A stretch of DNA of 8,169 nt from Dehalococcoidia bacterium (GCA_030615425.1 JAUWZG010000044.1:1-8169), one strand, 5' to 3'. Positions 1 to 6,638 are shown, numbered from the stretch's first letter. The notes: generated by a model from the sequence alone, not told the origin. A program made the numbers and translations.

Positions 1-1020
1 ATGAACGTTCAGTATTCGCGGGGATGCCCTTTTAACTGTGAGTTCTGCGATATCATCCTGTTAAACGGACATACGCCACGAACGAAAGACAAGGAACAGC
101 TTCTGGCAGAACTGGAGGAACTGTATCGCCGCGGCTGGCGAAGGGGCGTATTTATTGTTGATGACAACTTCATTGGTAATAAGAAAAAACTAAAGTCGGA
201 AATACTACCGGCAATAATTGAGTGGAGGAAGGGGAAGGAGTATCCCTTTGCCCTGTCTACGGAAGCATCTATAAACCTTGCTGATGATGAAGAATTAATG
301 AAATTGATGGTCGATGCCGGGTTTAGTGCTGTATTCATCGGCATTGAAACCCCAAATGAGGAAAGTCTGGTTGAATGTGCTAAGTCACAAAATCAAAATC
401 GTGATTTAGTGGCTTTGGTCAAGAAGATGCAAAACTATGGTTTGGAGGTACAGGGAGGGTTTATTGTCGGTTTTGATAGCGACCCACTTTCCATCTTTAA
501 GAACCAAATCAGCTTCATTCAAAAGAGTGGTATTGTTACCGCAATGGTCGGTTTGTTGAATGCTCCTCCTGGTACCAGACTACACCAGCGTTTAAAAAAG
601 GAGAACCGCCTAATAAAAGCTTTTACTGGTAACAATACCGACTGCTCACTCAACTTCATTCCTAAGATGAACTATGAAACACTCATTAATGGCTATAAAC
701 ACATTCTCAATACAATCTATTCCCCCAGGCATTATTACGAACGGGTCAAAACATTTTTAAGAGAATATAAACCTCGCAGGGAAATAGCAAGCAGACTACA
801 ATTTTACCATATCAGGGCATTGGTTAAATCTATATGGTTTTTGGGTATCAGAGAAAAGGGAAGAAGATACTACTGGAAGTTATTCCTCTCGACCCTGCTA
901 AAGCAACCGCGGAAATTTCCCCTTTCGATAAGCCTTAGCGTCTACGGATATCATTTCCGTAAAGTTGTTGAGAAGTATATTAGTCTACCGGTTGAACATC
1001 CTGATAGTTCCGGTAACTAA
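1..1020 (+). CDS. B12-binding-type radical SAM protein with DUF4070-like C-terminus (5' truncated)
   Basis: The frame is open from the window edge to a TAA at 1018-1020, giving 339 residues. The radical SAM cluster motif CxxxCxxC is at C9, C13 and C16 ([10 protein letters not shown]), and these cysteines would hold a [4Fe-4S] cluster that cleaves S-adenosylmethionine. Further family-typical stretches are VDDNFIGN (about 53-60), [12 protein letters not shown] (about 112-123), [10 protein letters not shown] (about 152-161) and [14 protein letters not shown] (about 185-198). The C-terminal part, with [12 protein letters not shown], resembles DUF4070. Members of this class normally carry about 150-180 residues of cobalamin-binding domain before the cysteine motif. 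The ATG at position 1 is therefore almost certainly an internal Met and the true start lies outside the window. HpnR-like hopanoid methylases share this layout, but the substrate cannot be named here. The gene is clearly AT-richer than the genes to its right. A probable terminator follows at 1070-1114. Confidence 0.9.
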   Translation: MNVQYSRGCPFNCEFCDIILLNGHTPRTKDKEQLLAELEELYRRGWRRGVFIVDDNFIGNKKKLKSEILPAIIEWRKGKEYPFALSTEASINLADDEELMKLMVDAGFSAVFIGIETPNEESLVECAKSQNQNRDLVALVKKMQNYGLEVQGGFIVGFDSDPLSIFKNQISFIQKSGIVTAMVGLLNAPPGTRLHQRLKKENRLIKAFTGNNTDCSLNFIPKMNYETLINGYKHILNTIYSPRHYYERVKTFLREYKPRREIASRLQFYHIRALVKSIWFLGIREKGRRYYWKLFLSTLLKQPRKFPLSISLSVYGYHFRKVVEKYISLPVEHPDSSGN

Positions 1021-1069
1021 GGAATCAGGTGGAGTGGATAGAACAGTCAGCTGAAGTCACCCCGCTGAT

Positions 1070-1114
1070 AAACTCCTGTCAGTGCGGTTACTATGGTGCC
1101 TTTTAGGAGTTTTT
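1070..1114 (+). terminator. Probable intrinsic terminator of the radical SAM gene
   Basis: The 8-nt arms AAACTCCT (1070-1077) and AGGAGTTT (1105-1112) are perfectly complementary. The T run ends at 1114, and the hairpin starts 50 nt after the stop codon. The loop is long (27 nt) and the stem is AT-rich at its base, so this is a weaker than usual terminator. No better candidate lies between the stop codon and 1300. Confidence 0.45.
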
Positions 1115-1305
1115 CTATCCGGTCGTCTTGCATTTAACATTTCATCGATTTGTGTGGTTTTCCCCTTCGGTACTTTCGGGATAAGATCTAAATAAACAAG
1201 CCCAGTATTGCAGGCCTACAGTAAGGGTATCTAGCCTTCTTTTTATGTCTTATCGCATCAGCCAGGGAAAAATGTTCCACGACAATCAATCTATTTACCT
1301 AGAAT

Positions 1306-1557
1306 TTGGTACCATTGGTAGATGTGACTTTGTTGTGGTTGGTTCCAACCGGTGCTTACCGTGGAGGAGAAGACGAAAATAACGAGGTGCTGAACGAAGA
1401 GCCGAACCTTCACGCGGGCTCGCTAGGCGATGCACTGCTAAAGGATGCTAGCGAGCTTGCCTATGCATGGAGACGTTCCAAAGATAGATCTGATGAACCT
1501 ATTCATAGGCTGGCTAACCCCAAAAAGAAGTGGCTTGACCGCATGGGATGCCGATAA
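1306..1557 (+). CDS. Doubtful small hypothetical ORF (83 codons)
   Basis: This frame runs from a TTG at 1306, just after an in-frame TAG at 1300-1302, to a TAA at 1555-1557. There is no ATG and no ribosome binding site before the TTG. The nearest purine-rich site (GGAGG at 1364-1368) lies 18 nt before an in-frame GTG at 1387, which is too far for normal use. A start at 1387 would give a 56-residue product. The second half is hydrophilic and charged (KDRSDEP, ANPKKKWLDR), with no motif I recognise. The frame overlaps two inverted repeats and its stop codon lies inside a third. It may be chance, a decayed gene fragment or a real small protein; chance is the most likely. Confidence 0.15.
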   Translation: MVPLVDVTLLWLVPTGAYRGGEDENNEVLNEEPNLHAGSLGDALLKDASELAYAWRRSKDRSDEPIHRLANPKKKWLDRMGCR

Positions 1558-1567
1558 ACTTTTATCG
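1552..1567. repeat. Inverted repeat CGATAAA-CT-TTTATCG
   Basis: Perfect 7-bp arms are separated by 2 nt. The first arm contains the TAA stop of the doubtful ORF. The repeat lies 15 bp from the 18-bp palindrome. As RNA it would form a weak AT-rich hairpin; as DNA it looks like an operator-type dyad. Function unknown. Confidence 0.45.
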
Positions 1568-1582
1568 ACAATTAGGCGAATG

Positions 1583-1600
1583 CCGCAACTTAAGTTGCGG
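1583..1600. repeat. Perfect 18-bp palindrome
   Basis: The sequence CCGCAACTTAAGTTGCGG equals its own reverse complement across all 18 bases. It lies 55 bp beyond the recombinase stop codon. A perfect palindrome of this length is expected by chance about 0.03 times in a window of this size. It could be a binding site for a dimeric protein, a recombinase accessory site, or a hairpin at the end of the recombinase transcript. There is no T tract after it on the minus strand that would make a convincing terminator. Confidence 0.7.
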
Positions 1601-1655
1601 AAATAGACATAGGCAAAGCAGAAAAGGCAAACTATTATGGGAATCGCTTGAAAGC

Positions 1656-2669
1656 TTATCTTTCCTGCGTGACGGTATGGCTTTTTGTTGAACGAGGCAC
1701 GACAATCTCAATACTTGGACGAAACTCGGGGTGAGCCTGTTGTACAATCCTAGTCAGGTCTGATAGAAACCTGAGCGCCCCGCCCCTGCCCTCTTTGGCA
1801 ATTTCTTCAGTCTGCGCTTGAGCATGAATACCCTCAGTTTGGCTGAGACGGTTGATCGCTTCCTCCAGGCGAGTGCCAGCCACTTGAGTATAAATCTGTG
1901 TTGTTGCCACACTTGCGTGCCCTAGAAGTTCCTGAATTGTTCTCAGGTCTGCCCCCAATTCAAGTAGCCGGGTGCCAAAGCTATGTCTCAAGTCATGTGT
2001 CTTGAGCTCAGGTTTACCTACCAGCTTGCCATACTTTTTGACGGTGCGGTAGACGACCCCTTCGCCAACTCCCAACACTAGCTCATCTGGCGATTTGCCG
2101 GTGCAAAATGGCTCCAAAGCCGCGGCTAGCTCTCTGGTAAGCGGCACAGTCCGGTCGCGGTCTTCCTTGCCCCTAAACCGTAAAGCCCTTGTCCCGACAT
2201 GCTTCACCCTTAGTCTTACCACCTCATCACGCCTCAGTCCAGCGTCAGTCATTAGTCGCAAGATAAGATGGTCTTTGGGATTATCTCTGGATAGCTCCAG
2301 TATCCTGGCAACGATAGTGGGCTCGATATATTCCGGCAGGTGGTGGGGGACTCTCACCGGGAATGTCAGTTGCTCCCCACGCCAGGCATGGAACCCCTGA
2401 AGTGCTGCCCGGTAAAGCCTTAGCGATGATGGGCTGAAGCCTTGCTTGCGAAGATGAGCCAGGAACTGAGCCGATGCCTCCAATGTTGGCGCGGCGCCGT
2501 TTAGGGCTTTCTGGTACTGGAGCAGGCACCCGCGATAACGGTAAACCGTCCTTTTTGTTACCGAGCGCTGAAACAGTCCCACCTTCTCATAGGCGGCCAG
2601 CTCCCCTTGTAGTGCTCCGGTTAATTGATCCTGTTTTAGGTGCTTTGATTTCGGTTTCATCTCTGGCAT
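1656..2669 (-). CDS. Tyrosine recombinase/integrase beside tRNA-Glu
   Basis: This is a 337-residue phage-integrase-family tyrosine recombinase. It cuts and rejoins DNA through a covalent 3'-phosphotyrosine intermediate. Residues about 22-103 form the SAM-like core-binding domain, and about 115-265 the catalytic domain. The catalytic set is complete, numbered from the chosen ATG: R146 (DAGLRRDEV), K168 (FRGKEDRDR), H225 and R228 ([10 protein letters not shown]), H251 (LLGHASV) and Y260 (TQIYTQV). The tail after the tyrosine is long, at 77 residues. I chose the ATG at 2667-2669 because CCTCC at 2678-2682 (GGAGG on the coding strand) lies 8 nt upstream. A GTG two codons earlier would be only 2 nt from that site. 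The gene follows tRNA-Glu by 29 nt on the same strand, the layout of integrases that use the tRNA 3' end as attachment site. A XerC/D-like housekeeping role is less likely given that position and the long tail. Confidence 0.92.
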   Translation of the reverse strand: MPEMKPKSKHLKQDQLTGALQGELAAYEKVGLFQRSVTKRTVYRYRGCLLQYQKALNGAAPTLEASAQFLAHLRKQGFSPSSLRLYRAALQGFHAWRGEQLTFPVRVPHHLPEYIEPTIVARILELSRDNPKDHLILRLMTDAGLRRDEVVRLRVKHVGTRALRFRGKEDRDRTVPLTRELAAALEPFCTGKSPDELVLGVGEGVVYRTVKKYGKLVGKPELKTHDLRHSFGTRLLELGADLRTIQELLGHASVATTQIYTQVAGTRLEEAINRLSQTEGIHAQAQTEEIAKEGRGGALRFLSDLTRIVQQAHPEFRPSIEIVVPRSTKSHTVTQER

Positions 2670-2677
2670 CTCCACCG

Positions 2678-2682
2678 CCTCC
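2678..2682 (-). promoter_or_regulatory. Shine-Dalgarno site that sets the integrase start
   Basis: GGAGG on the minus strand is spaced 8 nt from the ATG at 2667-2669. The alternatives fit worse: the GTG at 2673-2675 is 2 nt away and the ATG at 2658-2660 is 17 nt away. Confidence 0.75.
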
Positions 2683-2698
2683 AGGGGGTGAATTGGAA

Positions 2699-2771
2699 TG
2701 CCCCCAAGCGAATTCGAATCGCTGTTACCGGCTTGAAAGGCCGGTGTCCTAGGCCTCTAGACGATGGGGGC
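2699..2771 (-). tRNA. tRNA-Glu (anticodon UUC)
   Basis: The 73-nt gene folds as a full cloverleaf. The acceptor stem GCCCCCA pairs over 7 bp with TGGGGGC, and the discriminator base is A. The D arm has GTC/GAC pairs. The anticodon stem CCGGC/GCCGG has loop CTTTCAA with anticodon TTC at 2735-2737. The T arm AGCGA/TCGCT has loop TTCGAAT. The 3' CCA is not encoded; the genome continues with TTCCA instead. The anticodon UUC reads GAA and GAG. The gene is intact, so if an element used its 3' end as attachment site, integration restored it. Confidence 0.96.
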
Positions 2772-2782
2772 ATGATTATTAA

Positions 2783-2812
2783 AGTATAACAGAGATATGC
2801 CTCCCCCAACAA
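2783..2812 (-). promoter_or_regulatory. Probable promoter of tRNA-Glu (and perhaps integrase)
   Basis: On the minus strand TATACT (2783-2788) matches the -10 consensus in 5 of 6 positions and lies 11 nt upstream of the tRNA 5' end. A weak -35 candidate, TTGTTG, is at 2807-2812 with an 18-nt spacer. The integrase has no room for its own promoter after the tRNA except inside the tRNA gene, so this promoter may serve both. Confidence 0.5.
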
Positions 2813-2830
2813 CACCACATCGCCTCCTTA

Positions 2831-2859
2831 TTGACAGGGGTTTATCTATATAGTAGGCT
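2831..2859 (+). promoter_or_regulatory. Tentative promoter of the secreted protease gene
   Basis: A perfect -35 TTGACA at 2831-2836 is followed at 17 nt by a poor -10, TAGGCT (2854-2859). A better -10-like TATAGT at 2849-2854 is too close (12 nt) to pair with it. The gene start at 2897 has GGAG at 2887-2890, 6 nt upstream of the ATG. Confidence 0.4.
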
Positions 2860-2896
2860 TCAATTGCCTAGATATAGACAGATAGGGGAGAGATAA

Positions 2897-4519
2897 ATGT
2901 CTAGAGGTAAGAGAATCTTGGCGTCAGCCTTTCTGCTTTTGGGTTTATTTTTAATGCTATTTCCCCCTCTCGCCCTCGGTGCTGAAACCCAGTACCCTCA
3001 GGGAGTAGCCGCCGCTGAAGAGAGTGTGGTTGAGGTTATGGCCTGGGTCGATGGCAGGGTGAGTGGTGGGGGGTGGAGTTTTGAGGCCAGAGGTCCTTGG
3101 GGTTTGGCTAGCGGCTTCTTTGCCAATGAGGATGGCGATGTATTCACCGCAGCCCACGCTGTTGAGATGACAGAGGAAGACCTGGCAACAGCAGCTATCA
3201 TGTACTTCATCGGCGGCATATGGTTTGAGGATGAATGGTATGAAGAGATTAACTTTGCCAGCTTCTATTATGCGCTTTATGCTGAAGTATGGTGGATGTG
3301 GCTAAACGATGAGCTGACTATCACCGCCGAAGAGGTGGACTACATATATCGCTATGGCGAGGAAGAGCCACACATGGTGCGGGACATCCGCTTTCGCGAG
3401 GACCCCGATACCGGGATGGATATCGCCATACTGGAAACGGGGCTGACCGATACCCCTTATATTGGGCTAAGGCAGGATATTCCTTTGGAAGGAAGCCAGG
3501 CGTATGTTATCGGCTATGCCGGCATAGACATCAAATCTGAGTTCTGGCAGGCGATGGACGATATAATGGATGACCCCCGCCAGCGCCCTGTTAGCTTTGC
3601 CGAACTGATGAGGAAAGCGGAAGAGAGGATGTTGGAGTGTTTGAGAAGGGAAGGTCCCAGCATAGAAACGGGACTATTGGGCAGCTCAACCAGGATATAC
3701 GGCATGGATGCTAGGCGTTTTCATGGTCCAGCATGGGGCGGTTTCAGCGGCGGACCTGTTGTCGATGAATTGGGAAATTGTGTGGGGCTGCTTCCCTGGG
3801 GATACGAAGGGGGACGGGGGTGGTTTATCCCGGCTGAGCATCTGGATGATGCAAGCCGGCAGGCTGGAATTGACACATACCCCGCCCTGGAGATTGGTTC
3901 CGTCACGGTTGAGCCTTCCTTTGTGGGAGCAGAGCAAAGCTTTGAGGTAAGGGTTGAGGTTAGTAACCTCGGCTTTGTTGATGGTGATTACACGGCGACT
4001 CTGAAATTGAGCGACGGTACCGAGGCTTCACAAAGTTCAACCATAGGCGAAGGTGAAACTGAGACGCTGGTCCTGTCCGCGGTTAAAAAATCGTCCGGGT
4101 TTAGCACCGGCAGCCTGGAGATAGGTAGGACGAGCGTAGATTTGGGAGTTGGCCCCATTGAGTTCTCAAATTTGACCATTAAGCCGGCACTGGCAGCTCC
4201 AGGTGATGATATCAGGGTGCAAGCTGAGGTAAGCAATGTGTCCGAGGAGATGAGCATCTTGCCCATAAGCCTCAGCATAGACGGAGAGGTGGAGGCAACC
4301 AAGACTTTGACCCTGGAAGGCGGAGCTACAGAAACGGTAACCTTCGTGGTTAATAGGGATACAGCCGGTACTTATGAGGTGGCTATCGGAAACCTTAGCC
4401 AACAGTTTACCCTGGAATCGGAATTTCCGTTGACCCTTATGTATATAGCTATTGCCGGCTTTCTGGGGTTGGTGGGCATTGTTCTTGGTACATTGGCTCT
4501 GGTTCGGTCACGATGGTAG
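2897..4519 (+). CDS. Secreted, membrane-anchored trypsin-like serine protease with CARDB-like stalk
   Basis: The 540-residue protein has an N-terminal signal peptide (basic SRGKR, hydrophobic 8-22, likely cleavage near 28-29). A chymotrypsin/HtrA-fold protease domain spans about 34-325, with the triad H87 (FTAAHAVE), D175 (GMDIAILE) and S284 (GFSGGPVVD). Two beta-sandwich repeats of CARDB/NEW3 type follow at about 332-418 and 422-508, each beginning with an I/V-T/K-P pattern (VTVEP, LTIKP). A single membrane helix at about 513-535 ends in the positively charged VRSRW. The protease should therefore work outside the cell, held to the membrane by its C-terminus. Unusual points are an aromatic-rich insert between His and Asp (about 103-151) and a helical insert between Asp and Ser (about 212-262). 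There are only two cysteines (C248, C295), which could pair. No PDZ domain is present, unlike DegP/HtrA. The substrate is unknown. The start is supported by GGAG at 2887-2890. Confidence 0.88.
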   Translation: MSRGKRILASAFLLLGLFLMLFPPLALGAETQYPQGVAAAEESVVEVMAWVDGRVSGGGWSFEARGPWGLASGFFANEDGDVFTAAHAVEMTEEDLATAAIMYFIGGIWFEDEWYEEINFASFYYALYAEVWWMWLNDELTITAEEVDYIYRYGEEEPHMVRDIRFREDPDTGMDIAILETGLTDTPYIGLRQDIPLEGSQAYVIGYAGIDIKSEFWQAMDDIMDDPRQRPVSFAELMRKAEERMLECLRREGPSIETGLLGSSTRIYGMDARRFHGPAWGGFSGGPVVDELGNCVGLLPWGYEGGRGWFIPAEHLDDASRQAGIDTYPALEIGSVTVEPSFVGAEQSFEVRVEVSNLGFVDGDYTATLKLSDGTEASQSSTIGEGETETLVLSAVKKSSGFSTGSLEIGRTSVDLGVGPIEFSNLTIKPALAAPGDDIRVQAEVSNVSEEMSILPISLSIDGEVEATKTLTLEGGATETVTFVVNRDTAGTYEVAIGNLSQQFTLESEFPLTLMYIAIAGFLGLVGIVLGTLALVRSRW

Positions 4520-4549
4520 TCTTTAGGCTAAAGGGCTACCCCCATAATG

Positions 4550-4558
4550 TGCTACAAT
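4550..4558 (+). promoter_or_regulatory. Extended -10 promoter giving a likely leaderless VTT mRNA
   Basis: TGC TACAAT (TG at 4550-4551, TACAAT at 4553-4558) matches an extended -10 element. Transcription would start about 7 nt downstream, at or next to the A of the ATG at 4566. No ribosome binding site precedes that ATG, which fits leaderless initiation. No clear -35 is visible, as expected for some extended -10 promoters. Confidence 0.45.
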
Positions 4559-4565
4559 ACCTCAA

Positions 4566-5159
4566 ATGGGCGGCGATGACCAAGCCAAAGGGGAAGTGAG
4601 GGGGGGCTGGGTAAGAAACCGGCTTCTTCCTGGGCTTGCCCTGCTTCTGATTATAGGCATTGTTGTTGGCGTCTTTTACTTTTACCGGGGTTATCCGGAG
4701 AGGATTGAGGCGCTGGAGGGCTATGGCTATTTGGGTGCCTTCCTGATTAGCCTGATCCTGAACGCCACTATAATTCTGCCCGCAGGCAATTTCCTGGTGC
4801 TGGCGACGCTCGGTGCCTTCCTGCCTTCGGCTACTATAGTTGGGCTGGTGGGGGGAATAGGGGCGGCTATCGGCGAGCTGACCGGCTATATGGCTGGCTA
4901 CAGCGGGCAGGCAATAGTCTCCCGGCAGAGGGTTTATACCCGACTTAAGGGGTGGGTGGAAAAATGGGGATTCTTGACCATCTTTCTCCTCTCCGTGGCG
5001 CCGCTTGTCTTTGATTTAGCCGGAATAGCTGCCGGAGCGCTGCGCTTCCCGTTGTGGAAATTCCTTCTCGCCTGCTGGTTGGGGAGGACTATTCTATACC
5101 TGGTTATCGCCTGGGGTGGTGCTCTGGGCTGGGATGTGCTACAACGCTTCTTGGATTAG
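4566..5159 (+). CDS. VTT-domain (DedA/SNARE-associated type) membrane protein
   Basis: This 197-residue polytopic inner-membrane protein has hydrophobic segments at about 18-40, 55-85, 91-113, 135-158 and 163-186. The pattern is that of the VTT domain. It includes a re-entrant-type segment with a proline (ILPAGNFLVLATLGAFLP, 70-87) and the glycine-rich GGIGAAIGELTGYMAGYSG (96-114) with E104, Y108 and G111. It ends in VAPLVFDLAGIAAGALRFPLWKF (144-166). Bacterial relatives such as DedA and YqjA are linked to membrane homeostasis, and some members are undecaprenyl-phosphate or phospholipid transporters; the exact activity of this one cannot be told. It lies 46 bp after the protease gene on the same strand, so read-through is possible, but an extended -10 lies directly before the ATG. 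The 3' end overlaps the convergent MFS gene by 4 bp. Confidence 0.85.
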   Translation: MGGDDQAKGEVRGGWVRNRLLPGLALLLIIGIVVGVFYFYRGYPERIEALEGYGYLGAFLISLILNATIILPAGNFLVLATLGAFLPSATIVGLVGGIGAAIGELTGYMAGYSGQAIVSRQRVYTRLKGWVEKWGFLTIFLLSVAPLVFDLAGIAAGALRFPLWKFLLACWLGRTILYLVIAWGGALGWDVLQRFLD

Positions 5160-6433
5160 CGGTGTTTGATTTTCGTTACCAGCAGTGAACCAGCTACAAG
5201 CAAGATAAAACAAACCAGAAACATAACTTGGTAGCCTAGGTTAGGGCTATAGGCATTAAAGAAGTCAATTGTAGGCCCAATAGCGAGCAGAACCAGGGCT
5301 GCACCACCGGCAGTAGCCAGATTGGTCAGACCGAGGAATCTTGCCTCCTCACCCTTAACTACCAAGTCGGTAGCTAGAGCCCAGTTGCTGCTCATAAAAG
5401 CGCCACCGAAGAATCCCAGAAGAGCGCCACAGAGCATTATATGCACATAGCTCTGGGAGAAAAATAGCAGCAAAATGCCCAAAGCACTAAAAAGCCCGGA
5501 AGAAATGACAATCGGCTTGCGCCCTACCCTATCAGATAAACGCCCAGCAGGGTAAACCGCAGCTAACATACAGACGCCAACTACCATCAGAAGGTCAGCG
5601 GTTACTGCTGCTGGACTGGCTACCCCAATGACATCCATGAGAAAATATAGAGCAAATCTCTGCAAAATGGCGAAGGCCATAAGGATTAGGAGGCGAGACA
5701 CCAAAAACCAGATAAAATCAGAGTGTTCCTTGACATTAATCTTAAAGCTTTTATACAGGGTGGGAAATAATGGCAATCGAGGGCCACCAGCCCCTGGTCG
5801 CTCCTTAACCATGAGGACGGTGGCAAGCATGGCGCCGAGCAGGATAATACCCAGCGCTGCCAGGGACAGCCATAGCCAGGAACTTCCCGCACCAGTGGAG
5901 TAGCGGTCCATCAAAGGGCCTATCAGGCGTAATAGTGCAATCCCACCTATAAAGTCGAGCAGGGTTTTCACCCCTGAAGCTACCCCCCTCCTTCCCCTGG
6001 GTACCAGGTCAGGGATAAACGCCTGATATGGACCCTGTGCCGTATTACAGGTAATCTGAAGCAGGCAATAAACGATGAGGGTGGCAATAAAACTATCAAA
6101 GAGCCCTATTCCTGGGAGCAGGAACAAAGCCAAGACAGTGCCCAGCAGGATGTAGGGTCGGCGGCGCCCCCAGCCGAAGCCGGAGCGGTCACTGAGCGCC
6201 CCAGCTATGGGCTGAACCAGCATAGCCAGAATTAAACCAGTACCACTAAGAATCCCAAGGTAGGTATTCTTGTTTGCTTCAGCAACAAAATCCAGTATAC
6301 GTAGTGGCAGAATAATGGTGTGTAAGCTACTCCATAGGGCAGCTAGTCCAAAACCGAAGATAGTAATCTTGAGGTAATCTATACGGCGAAAGGCACTATT
6401 ATTGCTCACTATCTTTCCGCTCCAGGCAAGCAT
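5156..6433 (-). CDS. MFS transporter (GPH/SUC-like motif)
   Basis: This 425-residue protein has about 12 hydrophobic segments in two halves of roughly 200 residues, split by a hydrophilic loop near 210-236. The N-half loop carries GALSDRSGFGWGRRRPYI (78-95) and the C-half loop GRLSDRVGRKPIV (297-309), both forms of MFS motif A. The TM4-5 loop reads PDLVPRGRRGVASG (141-154), with a degenerate copy in the second half (TDLVVKGEEARFLG, 355-368). The GRRRP form is seen in sugar/cation symporters of the GPH/sucrose type, but the substrate is not predictable. The start is uncertain. The ATG at 6431-6433 has no ribosome binding site. A GTG at 6407-6409 (product 417 residues, MSNNSAFRRIDYLKI) has GGAG 10 nt upstream at 6420-6423. 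A -10-like GATAAT/TATGAT lies at 6492-6500 on the minus strand, without a clear -35. Confidence 0.85.
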   Translation of the reverse strand: MLAWSGKIVSNNSAFRRIDYLKITIFGFGLAALWSSLHTIILPLRILDFVAEANKNTYLGILSGTGLILAMLVQPIAGALSDRSGFGWGRRRPYILLGTVLALFLLPGIGLFDSFIATLIVYCLLQITCNTAQGPYQAFIPDLVPRGRRGVASGVKTLLDFIGGIALLRLIGPLMDRYSTGAGSSWLWLSLAALGIILLGAMLATVLMVKERPGAGGPRLPLFPTLYKSFKINVKEHSDFIWFLVSRLLILMAFAILQRFALYFLMDVIGVASPAAVTADLLMVVGVCMLAAVYPAGRLSDRVGRKPIVISSGLFSALGILLLFFSQSYVHIMLCGALLGFFGGAFMSSNWALATDLVVKGEEARFLGLTNLATAGGAALVLLAIGPTIDFFNAYSPNLGYQVMFLVCFILLVAGSLLVTKIKHR

Positions 6434-6440
6434 AGCAGAG

Positions 6441-6469
6441 CTAACTTAAAGAGGCAATGCTTGAGTTAG
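6441..6469 (-). promoter_or_regulatory. Inverted repeat upstream of the MFS gene (operator or 5' UTR hairpin)
   Basis: On the plus strand CTAACTTAA (6441-6449) and TTGAGTTAG (6461-6469) pair over 9 positions with one G-T mismatch, separated by 11 nt. The repeat ends 7 nt upstream of the MFS ATG and lies between it and the -10-like box. This position suits a repressor dyad or a translation-controlling hairpin. No regulator gene is nearby, so function is inferred only. Confidence 0.4.
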
Positions 6470-6560
6470 TTTAAATAGATTAGCGACACAGATTATCATA
6501 TTTCGTTTCTATATGGCGTTGACCCCAACTCCTCCCTGTTTTTTAACTTATCTCTTTATT

Positions 6561-6575
6561 CCCACCCGCCCGCCC
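6561..6575 (-). other. G-quadruplex motif GGGCGGGCGGGTGGG
   Basis: The plus strand reads CCCACCCGCCCGCCC. The minus strand therefore has four GGG tracts with three single-nucleotide loops, the arrangement known to give the most stable quadruplexes. It lies upstream of both divergently transcribed genes. Confidence 0.6.
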
Positions 6576-6589
6576 ATTAAGGCTTTGCC

Positions 6590-6619
6590 CTTAAACCCCT
6601 GCTTTCAGGGGTGCTTAAG
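6590..6619. repeat. Hairpin CCCCTG-CTTT-CAGGGG with extended base
   Basis: Six perfect GC-rich pairs (6596-6601 with 6606-6611) close a CTTT tetraloop. Below a small internal bulge, CTTAA (6590-6594) pairs with TTAAG (6615-6619). No T tract follows on the plus strand. On the minus strand it is followed by AAGGGCAAAG, so it is not a classical terminator in either direction. Confidence 0.55.
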
Positions 6620-6638
6620 AGGGTCACTAGCCCCTATA

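Larger units (their letters stand above)
1115..1655. other. Gene-poor spacer with a cluster of inverted repeats
   Basis: About 540 bp lie between the radical SAM terminator and the end of the recombinase gene. I see no convincing gene, no tRNA and no recognisable riboswitch. The right half holds four perfect inverted repeats within 265 bp: 1337-1350 (6-bp arms, 2-nt centre), 1418-1456 (9-bp arms, 21-nt loop), 1552-1567 (7-bp arms, 2-nt centre) and 1583-1600 (18-bp uninterrupted palindrome). One doubtful small reading frame overlaps the first two. The segment lies just beyond the 3' end of a recombinase gene and could be degraded element sequence, but nothing identifies it. Confidence 0.5.

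Noticed and set aside
1278..1707. Direct repeat CACGACAATC at 1278-1287 and 1698-1707
   Set aside because: Tens of 10-base repeats are expected by chance in 8 kb, and the second copy lies in integrase coding sequence.
1949..1962. TGCCCCCAA inside the integrase gene, matching the first 9 bases of the tRNA 3' end (2699-2707), as a possible second attachment site
   Set aside because: The match stops after 9 bases and lies in conserved integrase coding sequence (GADLRTIQ). A 9-base match is expected by chance in a window of this size.
4521..4533. CTTTAG-G-CTAAAG dyad after the protease gene as a terminator
   Set aside because: The centre is too short to form a stable hairpin and no T tract follows.
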